Shown here in pieces: positions 43,818-53,511 of a stretch of DNA of 64,000 nucleotides (the stretch's first letter is position 1; each line of letters begins with the position of its first letter). The notes under the pieces are model-generated. The model was not told the DNA's origin. It searched no databases and was given only the letters and a program-made list of their open reading frames with translations. The DNA comes from Pelagibius sp. GTDB lineage: Bacteria > Pseudomonadota > Alphaproteobacteria > Kiloniellales > Kiloniellaceae. Location: contig JANQMC010000024.1 of NCBI GenBank assembly GCA_028280305.1, forward strand, positions 62,001 through 126,000, in the 5' to 3' direction. The translations under genes and the position numbers were made by a program.

Positions 43818-46196
43818 ATGCCAAAGCTCTTAAGGGTCGTCTTATGGATGCTCGGCACGATTACGGGCCTTGTCGTCGTGGTTGGCATTGCTGGTTATTT
43901 CTGGCTGCAAGGTTCTCTTCCGACGACCGAAGGCGAGCTATCCCTTCCAGGCTTGACGGCGGAGGTCACCGTCCTAAGAGACCGTGATGGCCTGATCAAC
44001 ATCCGCGCGGAAAACAAGCTGGATCTCTATCGGGGCCTCGGGTTTGTTCACGCGCAGGAGCGCCTTTGGCAGATGGACTTCATGCGCCGAACCGCAAGTG
44101 GGCGCCTTTCGGAGGTTGTCGGCGAAGCGACGCTGGACCTGGACAGATTCTTCCGCACGCTGGGCTTCCGCAAGCTGGCCGAGGCAAACCTCAGCCACCT
44201 GACCCCGGCCACCCGCGCGACCCTGGATGCCTATACCCAGGGTGTGAACGCTTTTCTGGAAACCCGCAGTGGCCCCCTGCCCCTCGAATTCCAGATCCTC
44301 AGGTATGAGCCCGAACCCTGGACGACCGTGGACTCGCTCCTCTGGGGACGCCTTATGGCACTGCGCCTTTCGGAAAACTGGCGCTCGGAGCTCAGCCGGA
44401 CACGCCTGGCCGGGCGCTTCAGTCCGGAAATGATCGCCGCACTCTGGCCGGCCTATCCTGAGGATGCGCCGATGACGCTGCGCGGTCGGGCCGATTTGAT
44501 TGATCAAAGCGTCGTCACACAACTGGCGACCTTGCTGCCGCCCAGCCTGGAGCCGAGCGGCGCTTCCAACGCCTGGGCCGTGGGCGGATCCCTGACCGAG
44601 TCCGGTAAGCCAATCCTCGCCAACGATCCGCACCTCTCGCTCAACGCGCCTGGCACCTGGTTGTTGGCACGCCTGGAGGCGCCCGGTATTACTTTGGCCG
44701 GGGCCACGGCACCCGGCGTTCCTTTCCTTGTTCTCGGCCACAACGAAAGACTGGCCTGGGGCCTGACGACCACCCATAGCGACACCCAGGATTTCTTCAT
44801 CGAGCGGCTTCTGGCCGATGACCCTGACCGCTACGAGTCACCGGAGGGGCCGTTGGCCTTCACCACCCGGGACGAGGTTATCCGTGTTCGAAACGGCGAC
44901 GCCGTACGCCTCATCGTCCGCGAGACCCGGCATGGCCCGGTGATGAGTGATGTGATTCCGGCAGGTTCCGCAGAAACGGGAGCCGTATTGGCGCTGTCCT
45001 GGCCGGCACTGCGGACCGATGACCGCACCGCTGACGCCCTCTACGGCATGAACCACGCCCGCGACTGGGGCGAATTCCAGCTTGCCTTGCGCCAGTTCCA
45101 CTCACCGCAGCAGAACGTCATGTACGCCGATGTCGATGGCAACATCGGGTTTACGGCGCCCGCGCGCGTCCCGGTCCGGCGGGCCGGTAACGGTCAGCAT
45201 CCGGTCCCCGGATGGAACGGCGCCTTCGACTGGATCAGTCTCGTGCCCTTCGAGGAACTGCCCTCGGTGATCAATCCCCGCAGCGATCTTCTGATCAACG
45301 CGAACAACAGGATCGTGCCCGACAGCTATCCGCATCTTATCGCCGTCGACTGGCCGGCCCCCTATCGGGCGGAACGGCTTGCCGCGGTTCTGGACGGCAA
45401 AGAGGGGACGCATACCGTGGCGGACTCGGTGATCCTGCAGCAGGATATTGTCGCCAACGGTGCGAAGCGCATCCTGCCGCGGCTTCTCTCGGTCCCGGCC
45501 GGCGATGAACGAAGCGCTGCCGCTGTCTCGATGCTGCGTGCCTGGGACTACCGCATGCACCGCAACGCGCCGGAACCGCTCATCCTCCAGGCCTGGGTCT
45601 GGGCCCTAGGGCGTAAGCTTCTGGCGGACGAACTGGGCGGCGAATATCGGCAGTTCCTCAATGGCGGCATCTATACTGTCGAACGCCTGATCAGCGAAGA
45701 AAGCCCGTGGTGTGACGATATCACTACGGAGATCGCGGAAAGCTGCGACAACCAGATTGAGGCAGCCCTCGATCTGGCGCTGGACAGCCTCTCCGCACGC
45801 TTCGGCAGCGACATGGCGCAGTGGCGCTGGGGAGAGGCTCACAGCGCACGCTTTCCCCATCCGGTCCTGAGCCGGATTCCGGTTGTCAGTACGCTTTTCG
45901 CACAGAACGTGGAAACCGACGGCAGCGACGACACCATAAACCGCGCCTCCGCAAGGCTTGGAGGGGCTGAAGACAGCCTTTTCGAGAACGTTCATGGGGC
46001 CGGTTACCGGGCGGTTTATGATCTGGCGGATCTCAATAACTCGCGTTTCATGATCGCCACGGGACAGTCGGGCAACCCTCTCTCCGACCTCTATGGCAGC
46101 CTGTCCTATCGTTGGCGCGACGGCCTGAACGTGTCGCTGGCCCCGGAAACCTGGGCGGTCGCAGAACAGCTAAAGCTAATACCGCGGCCAGAATAA
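43818..46196 (+). CDS. Penicillin acylase-family (Ntn) amidase
   Basis: The 792-residue protein has an N-terminal membrane anchor (about residues 7-30) and the family N-terminal segment LTAEVTVLRDRDGLINIRA with GLGFVHAQERLWQMDFMRR. The autoproteolysis site SNAWAV has the nucleophile S250, followed by NDPHLSLNAPGTW. The beta subunit region includes NRIVPDSYPH, NNSRFMIATGQSGNPLSDLYGSL. Members cleave acyl-homoserine lactones, cephalosporins or acyl amides; the substrate is not readable. The anchor places the enzyme in the periplasm. It is divergent from the FtsH-like gene. Confidence 0.92.
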   Translation: MPKLLRVVLWMLGTITGLVVVVGIAGYFWLQGSLPTTEGELSLPGLTAEVTVLRDRDGLINIRAENKLDLYRGLGFVHAQERLWQMDFMRRTASGRLSEVVGEATLDLDRFFRTLGFRKLAEANLSHLTPATRATLDAYTQGVNAFLETRSGPLPLEFQILRYEPEPWTTVDSLLWGRLMALRLSENWRSELSRTRLAGRFSPEMIAALWPAYPEDAPMTLRGRADLIDQSVVTQLATLLPPSLEPSGASNAWAVGGSLTESGKPILANDPHLSLNAPGTWLLARLEAPGITLAGATAPGVPFLVLGHNERLAWGLTTTHSDTQDFFIERLLADDPDRYESPEGPLAFTTRDEVIRVRNGDAVRLIVRETRHGPVMSDVIPAGSAETGAVLALSWPALRTDDRTADALYGMNHARDWGEFQLALRQFHSPQQNVMYADVDGNIGFTAPARVPVRRAGNGQHPVPGWNGAFDWISLVPFEELPSVINPRSDLLINANNRIVPDSYPHLIAVDWPAPYRAERLAAVLDGKEGTHTVADSVILQQDIVANGAKRILPRLLSVPAGDERSAAAVSMLRAWDYRMHRNAPEPLILQAWVWALGRKLLADELGGEYRQFLNGGIYTVERLISEESPWCDDITTEIAESCDNQIEAALDLALDSLSARFGSDMAQWRWGEAHSARFPHPVLSRIPVVSTLFAQNVETDGSDDTINRASARLGGAEDSLFENVHGAGYRAVYDLADLNNSRFMIATGQSGNPLSDLYGSLSYRWRDGLNVSLAPETWAVAEQLKLIPRPE

Positions 46197-46273
46197 GGGC
46201 TCTGAAGCCGGCCGGTGGAGGCCCACCGCCGGCACAGCACAAGCGGGACGGCACGGCAGATGGAAGGGCGACC

Positions 46274-47503
46274 ATGACAACGACCTTGGAAGAGATTCGC
46301 AGTGCCGCCGACCGGCTTCGGGGACAGATCGTCAGAACGCCACTTGTGCGTGCAGGCAGACTTTCCGAGCAGCTTGGTTGCGAGCTCTTCCTGAAGCTGG
46401 AGAACCTTCAGCACACCGGTTCCTTCAAAGACCGCGGCGCCTACATCCGGCTGACCAATCTCTCGAAGGACGAGGCCAAGCGCGGCGTCATCGCCATGTC
46501 CGCCGGCAATCACGCCCAGGGAGTCGCCTATCACGCTCAACGTCTCGGCATTCCGGCGACGATTGTCATGCCTGAATTCGCCCCCTTTTCAAAAGTCGAG
46601 CGGACCCGCGCCTTTGGCGCCCGCATCCTGCAGACCGGCGACACCCTGGATGCTTCAGCCGAAGCGGCCTATCAGATTGCCGAAGAGGAGAACCTGACTT
46701 TCGTCCATCCCTTCGACGATACGGATGTGATCGCCGGACAAGGGACCGTAGGGCTGGAAATCCTGGAGGACTGCCCGGATGTCGAGGCCATTGTCGTCCC
46801 CATCGGCGGCGGCGGCCTGATGTCGGGAGTCGCGACGGTTGCCAAGGATGCCAATCCTTCGGTTCAGATGATCGGCGTGGAGAGCGAACTGTTCCCTTCC
46901 ATGTCCGACTCGATCAAGGGCGTGAAAACCATGACCGGCGGCCAAAGCCTGGCCGACGGTATTGCCGTCAAGGTCCCAGGAAAGCTGACGCGGGCGATTA
47001 TCGACAAGCTGGTTGACGACATTGCCATCGTTGCCGAGAGCGATATCGAAAGCGCCATCCAGCGCCTGGCGGAAGAGCAAAAGCTGATCGCCGAAGGCGC
47101 CGGTGCGGCGGGGGTCGCCGCCCTCCTGGCAAACCCGGAGCGCTTCGCCGGCCGCAAGGTCGTCGCCGTTATCTGCGGCGGCAACATCGATCTCAAGCTT
47201 CTCTCAAGCATTCTGACCCGGGGCTTGATTCGCGACGGGCGCATGGTCCGGCTCCGGATCGGCATCATCGACCGTCCCGGCGTTCTCGCCCGGATCGCCA
47301 GTCTGATCGGCAAGACGGGCAGCAATATCATCGAGGTATACCACCAAAGGCTGTTTTACGACGTGCCGGCGAAGCAGGCTGAGGTCGACGTCGTGCTGGA
47401 AACCCGCAATTCGGAGCATGTCGGCGAGGTCGTTTCCAGCCTCAAAGCCGACGGCTTTCCCACCCGCATTCTGTCCGATATCTCAGCCCAGGGAACCCAG
47501 TGA
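46274..47503 (+). CDS. ilvA: Threonine ammonia-lyase with ACT domain
   Basis: The 409-residue PLP enzyme has Lys52 in GSFKDRGA, AMSAGNHAQGVAYHA, the glycine loop PIGGGGLMSG, and ICGGNIDLKLL closing the catalytic part. Residues about 325-400 (RLRIGIIDRPGVLARIASLIGKTGSNIIEVYHQR) form one ACT domain for allosteric control. It deaminates threonine to 2-oxobutyrate, the isoleucine precursor, and perhaps serine. The ATG follows GGAAGGG; the open frame extends 54 codons upstream into the preceding gene. It opens the run ilvA, CBS, CGL. Confidence 0.93.
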   Translation: MTTTLEEIRSAADRLRGQIVRTPLVRAGRLSEQLGCELFLKLENLQHTGSFKDRGAYIRLTNLSKDEAKRGVIAMSAGNHAQGVAYHAQRLGIPATIVMPEFAPFSKVERTRAFGARILQTGDTLDASAEAAYQIAEEENLTFVHPFDDTDVIAGQGTVGLEILEDCPDVEAIVVPIGGGGLMSGVATVAKDANPSVQMIGVESELFPSMSDSIKGVKTMTGGQSLADGIAVKVPGKLTRAIIDKLVDDIAIVAESDIESAIQRLAEEQKLIAEGAGAAGVAALLANPERFAGRKVVAVICGGNIDLKLLSSILTRGLIRDGRMVRLRIGIIDRPGVLARIASLIGKTGSNIIEVYHQRLFYDVPAKQAEVDVVLETRNSEHVGEVVSSLKADGFPTRILSDISAQGTQ

Positions 47504-47619
47504 CTGTTCTTTGACAGCCGGCAAGGCACCCGGACCCTTGCGGCCCGCCGCCTAATCCCGTAGGGGATAGAGCCAAGAAGCTCTAGAGCCGTCGCTGTTC
47601 TATTCGGGAGGAATCGACA

Positions 47620-49002
47620 ATGGCCCCAAACGGCGCCGTCTTTCACAGCGTCATGGACCGTATCGGCAACACGCCGATGATTGAGGTCACCAAGATCGAC
47701 ACCGGCCCCTGCCGCCTCTTCCTGAAGCTCGAAAGTGAGAATCCGGGCGGTTCGATCAAAGACCGGATCGGCAAATCCATGATCGAGGCGGCGGAACAGG
47801 AAGGAACCCTGAAGCCGGGCGGCAAATTGATCGAAGCCACCGCCGGCAATACGGGCCTCGGGCTTGCCCTGGTCGCAGCGCAGAAGGGCTACCACCTGAC
47901 CCTCGTCGTGCCGGACAAGATGGCACAGGAGAAAATTTTCCATCTGCGGGCCCTGGGCGTTGACGTCATCCTCACGCGCTCGGACGTCGGCAAGGGGCAC
48001 CCTGAATACTATCAGGACATAGCCGCACGCATCGCCGCTGAGACCGGGGCCTTCTTTGTCGACCAGTTCTCTAATCCCGCAAATCCGCTGGCTCATCGAA
48101 CCACCACGGGCCCCGAAATCTGGGAGCAGATGGATCATGATCTCGATGCCATGGTCTGCGGCGTAGGCTCAGGCGGCACGATTACCGGATTGTCGCAATT
48201 CTTCGCCTCAGTTTCCGACAAGACGGAGATGGTGCTTGCCGATCCTGAAGGCTCGATCCTGGCCGATTACGTAAAGACCGGCGTGCTGAAGGATGAGGTC
48301 GGAAGCTGGATCGTCGAGGGTATTGGTGAGGATTTCCTGCCGGACAACTGCGACCTTTCCTCCGTCAAGAACGCCTACGTGATTCCCGACAGCGAGTCTT
48401 TGTCAACGGCGCGGGACCTGTTGCGGATCGAGGGGATCCTCGCAGGATCGTCGTCCGGCACCCTGATTTCCGCCGCCTTGCGATACTGCCGCGAGCAGAG
48501 CGAGCCGAAGCGGGTCGTCACATTCGTCTGCGACAGCGGAAACAAGTACCTGTCGAAGATGTTCAACGACTACTGGATGATCGATCAAGGCTTCATTGAG
48601 CGGCCGCAGAAAGGCGATCTCCGTGATTTGATCAGCCGCAGGCACGACGAGCACGGAACCGTCACGGTCGCACCGGGGGACAACCTCCTCGTCGCCTACG
48701 GCCGCATGAAGCTCTATGAGATCTCCCAACTGCCGGTCATGGATGACGACGGCCAAATTGCCGGCATTATCGATGAAAGTGACATCCTACTGCGGGTTTT
48801 CGGCGCCGATGAGCGCTTCAAGGATCCGGTTTCCAGCGCCATGACCGCGAAACTCGAAACCATCAGTGCAGAACAGCCACTCGATGCATTGCTGCCGATC
48901 TTCGCCCAGGATCGGGTGGCGATCGTCTTCGACGGCGACAGCTTTCTTGGATTGATCACCCGCATCGACCTGCTGAACCACCTCCGCCGACGGATGAAAT
49001 AA
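47620..49002 (+). CDS. Cystathionine beta-synthase with two CBS domains
   Basis: The 460-residue enzyme has the PLP Lys47 in GGSIKDRIG, the ATAGNTG loop, and the GVGSGGTITG phosphate loop near 180. C-terminal residues 330-455 form a CBS pair (VTVAPGDNLLVAYGRMKLYEISQLPVMDD, and SAMTAKLETISAEQPLDALLPIF). There is no N-terminal haem-binding segment of the animal type. It condenses serine and homocysteine to cystathionine. It sits five bases before a cystathionine gamma-lyase gene, so reverse transsulfuration is encoded as a unit. The start has GGGAGGAAT upstream. Confidence 0.92.
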   Translation: MAPNGAVFHSVMDRIGNTPMIEVTKIDTGPCRLFLKLESENPGGSIKDRIGKSMIEAAEQEGTLKPGGKLIEATAGNTGLGLALVAAQKGYHLTLVVPDKMAQEKIFHLRALGVDVILTRSDVGKGHPEYYQDIAARIAAETGAFFVDQFSNPANPLAHRTTTGPEIWEQMDHDLDAMVCGVGSGGTITGLSQFFASVSDKTEMVLADPEGSILADYVKTGVLKDEVGSWIVEGIGEDFLPDNCDLSSVKNAYVIPDSESLSTARDLLRIEGILAGSSSGTLISAALRYCREQSEPKRVVTFVCDSGNKYLSKMFNDYWMIDQGFIERPQKGDLRDLISRRHDEHGTVTVAPGDNLLVAYGRMKLYEISQLPVMDDDGQIAGIIDESDILLRVFGADERFKDPVSSAMTAKLETISAEQPLDALLPIFAQDRVAIVFDGDSFLGLITRIDLLNHLRRRMK

Positions 49003-49007
49003 CCGCT

Positions 49008-50180
49008 ATGCCAGATTCGACCAGAAGCCGAAATCGACCCGCTTTCGCCACGCGCGTCATCCATGCCGGCCAATCTCCCGATCCGACGACCGGCGCGATC
49101 ATGCCGCCGATCTACGCGACGTCGACCTACGTCCAGGAGAGCCCCGGCGTCCACAAGGGCTATGAATACAGCCGTTCGCAGAACCCAACCCGCATGGCTT
49201 ACGAACGCTGCATTGCGGACCTGGAAAGCGGTCAGAAAGGCTTTGCCTTTGCCTCTGGCCTGTCGGCAATCGCGACCACCCTGGACTGCCTGGACAGCGG
49301 CAGCCACATCATCGCGATGGACGATCTCTACGGCGGCAGCTACCGCCTCTTTGAGAACGTGCGCAAGCATTCAGCCGGGCTTGATTTCTCTTTCGTCGAT
49401 CTCTCCGATGCGAATCAGCTGGAAGCCGCCATCCGGCCTGAAACCAGAATGATCTGGGTCGAGACGCCGACCAACCCTCTTCTGAAACTCGTTGATCTAG
49501 AGGCGGTTGCCGCCATCGCAAAGAGGCACGGCCTTATCTGTGCCTGTGACAATACCTTCGCGTCTCCCTGGGTCCAGCGGCCGCTCGAACTTGGCTTCGA
49601 TCTGGTCATGCACTCGGCAACTAAGTATCTGAACGGCCACTCAGACATGGTCGGCGGCGTCTTGGTGGTTGGCGAAAGCCCCGAGTTGGCTGACCGGCTG
49701 ACGTTCCTGCAAAACGCGGTCGGTGCCGTTCAGGGACCTTTCGACAGTTTCCTTGCGCTACGCGGCCTCAAGACTCTGGCCCTGCGCATGGAGCGCCACT
49801 GCAGTAATGCCCAGACGGTGGCGGACTTTCTGGAAGCACACCCGAAGGTCGAGAAGGTCTACTACCCGGGCCTGAAGAGCCACGCTCAGTATGATCTGGC
49901 ACAGCATCAGATGGATGCTCCCGGCGGCATGGTCACCGCCATCCTGAAGGGTGGCCTGGACACAGCCCGACGTTTCCTGGAGCGTGTGGAGGTCTTTGCC
50001 CTGGCCGAAAGTCTCGGCGGCGTGGAGAGCCTGATTGAGCACCCGGCAATCATGACCCATGCTTCGATCCCCGAATCAATCCGTGCCGACTTAGGCATCA
50101 GCGATGGCTTGGTGCGTCTTTCGGTCGGGATTGAAAGCGAGGACGATCTGATCGCAGACCTGCAAAACGCGCTCGCCTAG
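49008..50180 (+). CDS. Cystathionine gamma-lyase
   Basis: The 390-residue PLP enzyme has K206 in VMHSATKYLNGHSDM, the YEYSRSQNPTR substrate loop (near 52), and the ending SEDDLIADLQNAL. The 390-residue length and the partnership with cystathionine beta-synthase five bases upstream favour the gamma-lyase over the synthase. It cleaves cystathionine to cysteine, 2-oxobutyrate and ammonia. Some family members also act on O-acyl-homoserine, so dual activity is possible. The start ATG lies in a tight operon. Confidence 0.88.
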   Translation: MPDSTRSRNRPAFATRVIHAGQSPDPTTGAIMPPIYATSTYVQESPGVHKGYEYSRSQNPTRMAYERCIADLESGQKGFAFASGLSAIATTLDCLDSGSHIIAMDDLYGGSYRLFENVRKHSAGLDFSFVDLSDANQLEAAIRPETRMIWVETPTNPLLKLVDLEAVAAIAKRHGLICACDNTFASPWVQRPLELGFDLVMHSATKYLNGHSDMVGGVLVVGESPELADRLTFLQNAVGAVQGPFDSFLALRGLKTLALRMERHCSNAQTVADFLEAHPKVEKVYYPGLKSHAQYDLAQHQMDAPGGMVTAILKGGLDTARRFLERVEVFALAESLGGVESLIEHPAIMTHASIPESIRADLGISDGLVRLSVGIESEDDLIADLQNALA

Positions 50181-50205
50181 CTCGATACCTTTGAGACCAC
50201 CAACT

Positions 50206-50700
50206 CTAAGCCGGCTGGATCGACTGGCCGATCTGCCGATAGCCGCTTTGATAGTAGACAAGCGGTGACTTCGCATTGTCTATCTGCAGGGTCTCGACCC
50301 TGCCGACGATGATCACATGGTCTCCACCATCGTGAACCGCATCTTTCAGGCAACCCAGATTGGCAAGGCATCCCTTCAGCACCGGCACCTCTGAGGGCCA
50401 GAGGTCATAGTCGACGCCATTCCACTTGTCGGTCGTCGGCGTCGAGAAACGGACCGATAGGTTGTGCTGATCGGCGGACAGGAAATTGATCGCGAACCGC
50501 TCGGCATCGCCAAAGATATCAAAGCTCATCGCCGCCCGGTCCAGGCAAAAGAGGACCAGCGGCGGGTCCAGCGAAACAGAGGCAAAAGAGTTAACCGTTA
50601 CACCGCAGTTTCCCCCGGCGGAATCGCGCGTGGTAACGACGGTGACCCCCGTGGCAAATCGGCCCATGGCCTCACGAAAGGTGAGGGAATTAAAGCTCAT
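50206..50700 (-). CDS. Flavin reductase family protein
   Basis: The 164-residue protein is a flavin-reductase-like FMN-binding domain: FREAMGRFATGVTVVTTRD at the start, VTVNSFASVSLDPPLVLFCLDR, FAINFLSADQHNLSVRFS, then HVIIVGRVETLQI and PLVYYQSGYRQIG. It is typical of the reductase partner of two-component monooxygenases. No monooxygenase is adjacent, so its partner is elsewhere or it acts freely. I choose the ATG of MSFNSL, since the upstream frame adds 24 residues without similarity. It converges on the cystathionine gamma-lyase gene. Confidence 0.88.
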   Translation of the reverse strand: MSFNSLTFREAMGRFATGVTVVTTRDSAGGNCGVTVNSFASVSLDPPLVLFCLDRAAMSFDIFGDAERFAINFLSADQHNLSVRFSTPTTDKWNGVDYDLWPSEVPVLKGCLANLGCLKDAVHDGGDHVIIVGRVETLQIDNAKSPLVYYQSGYRQIGQSIQPA

Positions 50701-50886
50701 ATCATCATCCGGTAAATCACAGAATTCGGCTCGCGCGGCGGATCTTAGTGCCATCCCAGCCCCAAAAGCCACTGCAATCCAGCCATTTATGACGGATAGC
50801 GAAGCAAACTAAACCACTTCTTAACCCAAATCCGCGAACTTCGAAGCTCCTTTGATCGCCAGCCATAGACTACGGATTGGGGCCTT

Positions 50887-51750
50887 ATGGGGCTAATTGT
50901 CGGCACTTTGATCGTCATCGCCTGTACGCTCGGCGGCTATATGGCCATGGGCGGCAAGCTTGGCGTCCTGTGGCAGCCGTTCGAGGTCGTGATCATCGTC
51001 GGCTCGGCCATTGGCGCCTACGTGATCGGCAATCCCGCGCACGTTCTCAAGGCGACGGGCGGTGCCCTCGGCAAGGCCATGAAGGGCTCGCAGTTCAAGA
51101 AAGAGAACTATCTGGAACTGCTGCAGCTGCTCTACCAAATTCTAAAGGTGGCCAAGACGAAGGGCAACCTGGGGTTGGAACAACACATTGAAAAACCGCA
51201 AGAATCTGCTCTTTTTCAGCAGTTCCCCGGTGTTCTGGCCAACGATACCGCGACGACCTTCCTCTGTGACTATCTGCGCATGCTGACTCTCGGTTCCGAG
51301 GACCCGCATGAGATGGAGGCGCTGATGGACGAGGAGTTGGAGCTGGTTCATCATGAGCATTCGGAAGTCGCCCATGCCCTGACCACGATGTCGGACGGCA
51401 TGCCGGCTCTTGGTATCGTCGCAGCCGTGCTGGGCGTCATCAAAACCATGGGATCGATCAGCGAGCCGCCGGAAATCCTCGGCAAGCTGATCGGTGGCGC
51501 CCTGGTGGGCACCTTTCTGGGCGTCTGGATTTCCTATGGTTTCCTCGGTCCCACGGCGGCCAAGGCACAAGCGGTCTACAACGCCGAGATCAAGTTCCTC
51601 CACGTCATCAAGGCGGCGCTCTTGGCGCATATGCACGGTTCTGCGCCCGCCGTATCCGTGGAGTTTGCCCGCAAGGCATTGGTGGGTCATGACCGCCCGA
51701 CGTTCTATGAGGTTGAAGAGGCGGTCGGCGCCCTTCCCCCGGTCAGCTAA
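50887..51750 (+). CDS. motA: Flagellar motor stator protein MotA
   Basis: A 287-residue, four-helix inner-membrane protein. The N-terminal MGLIVGTLIVIACTLGGYMAMGG, the cytoplasmic loop with HEMEALMDEELELVHHEH, and the ALGIVAAVLGVIKTMGSI to LVGTFLGVWISYGFLGPTA helices are MotA of the alphaproteobacterial type. With MotB it conducts protons and drives the flagellar rotor. It precedes motB by 19 bases. The start lies behind a GGGG site, and about 110 bases separate it from the divergent flavin reductase gene. Confidence 0.94.
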   Translation: MGLIVGTLIVIACTLGGYMAMGGKLGVLWQPFEVVIIVGSAIGAYVIGNPAHVLKATGGALGKAMKGSQFKKENYLELLQLLYQILKVAKTKGNLGLEQHIEKPQESALFQQFPGVLANDTATTFLCDYLRMLTLGSEDPHEMEALMDEELELVHHEHSEVAHALTTMSDGMPALGIVAAVLGVIKTMGSISEPPEILGKLIGGALVGTFLGVWISYGFLGPTAAKAQAVYNAEIKFLHVIKAALLAHMHGSAPAVSVEFARKALVGHDRPTFYEVEEAVGALPPVS

Positions 51751-51769
51751 AAAGACGGGGTAGGTCGAT

Positions 51770-52780
51770 ATGGCAGCAGGAGCGAATGATGTCGCCCCGG
51801 TCATCATCATCAAGAAGGTCAAAAAGGTCGGTGGTGGCCACCATGGTGGCGCCTGGAAGGTCGCCTATGCCGACTTTGTGACTGCCATGATGGCCTTCTT
51901 CCTGCTGCTTTGGCTGCTGAATGCAACGACGGAGGAGCAGAAGCGCGGCATCGCAGAATACTTCACCCCCGTCACCGCTTTCGCGCCAGAAAGCGTCTCG
52001 CAAAGCACCAGTGGCTCCGATGGTGTGTTGGGTGGCCAGACCATGACCTCCGAAGGAGCGCTGTCGAACGATACCTCGCCGGTCGGTGTCACCGTCTCCC
52101 TGCCGGGCGCCAGCCAGGAAACAGAGGATCAAGTCGAGGACCCGGTCGAAGACCCGACAGAGGGAAGCAAACCCGGCGAACGCCAGCAGATGGCCAACAA
52201 CCCCGGCGAAGAGACCCAGCCGGTCAGCTCGAATGAAGTCGACCGCCTGGCACAGGAGCTGGAGCAAGAACGCTTTGATGCCGCAGAAGCAGAACTGCGT
52301 CAGGCGATCCAGGCGGTTCCGGACCTGGCCGACTTCGCCAAAAATCTTGTCGTTGACCAAACACCCGAAGGGCTGCGGATCCAGATTATCGACCAGGAAG
52401 GTAAGTCGATGTTTGCATCCGGTTCCGCTGATATGTATCCGCATACGCAACGGTTGCTGGCCCTGGTCACCAACGCGATCGGTAAGCTGGAGAACTCGGT
52501 TGCCATCAAAGGGCACACCGACGCCACGCCCTTTGCATCGGACAACGGGTACTCGAACTGGGAACTGTCGACCGACCGCGCAAACTCAAGTCGGCGGGCT
52601 CTGATTGCCGCGGGCCTACCCGCGGAGCGGATCGTCTCAGTGGTCGGCAGAGCGGATCAAGAGCACTTTATCAAAGACGACCCCTTCTCGCCGCGGAACC
52701 GCCGCATCTCCATTGTCCTCTTGCGACAAGCGGCGGGAAGTGACGAACCGGTCTATCAATCGGACGGCAAGTCGGGCTGA
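51770..52780 (+). CDS. motB: Flagellar motor stator protein MotB
   Basis: The 336-residue protein has a single membrane helix after a basic start, with the proton-binding Asp35 in KVAYADFVTAMMAFFLLLWLL. A low-complexity acidic linker (about residues 85-160) leads to an OmpA-like peptidoglycan-binding domain (SVAIKGHTDATPFASDNGYSNWELSTDRANSSRRAL). It anchors the stator to the cell wall. The linker is long and rich in Glu/Pro/Ser, and resembles other Rhodospirillales MotB. It is paired with motA. Confidence 0.94.
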   Translation: MAAGANDVAPVIIIKKVKKVGGGHHGGAWKVAYADFVTAMMAFFLLLWLLNATTEEQKRGIAEYFTPVTAFAPESVSQSTSGSDGVLGGQTMTSEGALSNDTSPVGVTVSLPGASQETEDQVEDPVEDPTEGSKPGERQQMANNPGEETQPVSSNEVDRLAQELEQERFDAAEAELRQAIQAVPDLADFAKNLVVDQTPEGLRIQIIDQEGKSMFASGSADMYPHTQRLLALVTNAIGKLENSVAIKGHTDATPFASDNGYSNWELSTDRANSSRRALIAAGLPAERIVSVVGRADQEHFIKDDPFSPRNRRISIVLLRQAAGSDEPVYQSDGKSG

Positions 52781-52839
52781 AGCGGGGCCAAGGAAAGCAG
52801 CGCTTGCCGCTATCCTCTCACCTCGACTAGGCTTCCTCC

Positions 52840-53322
52840 ATGCATCAAACAGACAGACCACTGCACCGACCTTGGGTTGGCGCTCCGCCATCGCCGAGCG
52901 AAGCACCGTCTCTCTATGTCGGGCTTCTTCCGCGCCGCTGTCTTGCCTATCTGATTGATATCGTAATCGTCGCCACCATTGGGCTGTGCCTTGGTTTTAT
53001 CCTTGCGGTCATGGGCCTTCTCACACTGGGGCTGCTCAGCCCCTTGGCGGCCATCATCCTGGCTCTTTGGCCGATTGCCTATCATAGCTTCTTCCTGGCA
53101 TCCCGCGGAGCCACGCCTGGGATGCGCCTGTTCGGCCTGGAGGCACGGGCCTGGGAGGGCAGCCCCCTGAATCCTTTGCAGGCGATCATTGTTACAGCAC
53201 TATTCTATGTGACGGTCAGCCTCACAGCATGGTTGATCCTGCTGGTCGCACTCTTCAACGAGCGTGGGCGGACCCTTCACGATATCCTGGCAAACACCGT
53301 CATCATCCGATTAAGGGCTTGA
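52840..53322 (+). CDS. RDD-family membrane protein
   Basis: A 160-residue RDD protein. YVGLLPRRCLAYLIDIVIVATIGLCLGFIL starts the domain, with the Arg-Asp pattern spread as R-R and LID. HSFFLASRGATPGMRLFGLEA forms the central conserved loop, and LVALFNERGRTLHDILANTVIIR closes it. Three or four membrane segments are visible. RDD proteins are loosely linked to transport; function here is unknown. It follows motB by 59 bases. The 189 bases after it, before the ATP-grasp gene, show nothing clear. Confidence 0.85.
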   Translation: MHQTDRPLHRPWVGAPPSPSEAPSLYVGLLPRRCLAYLIDIVIVATIGLCLGFILAVMGLLTLGLLSPLAAIILALWPIAYHSFFLASRGATPGMRLFGLEARAWEGSPLNPLQAIIVTALFYVTVSLTAWLILLVALFNERGRTLHDILANTVIIRLRA

Positions 53323-53511
53323 GCGCCCTTACGCCCTAGATCCATGGAGCCATGCCAGACGTTCGGCACGGCTGTGGTGCATTGAGTGCTGGCTTCACCC
53401 GCGGTTTCCCTGCCATAATTCCGGAAATCACTAAGTTCTGGGTGAATATCCAGGCAGATCAGGGCGGTCACACGGTCGAAGAGGCCGAACAAGGCGCGGG
53501 GAGAAGTACAA

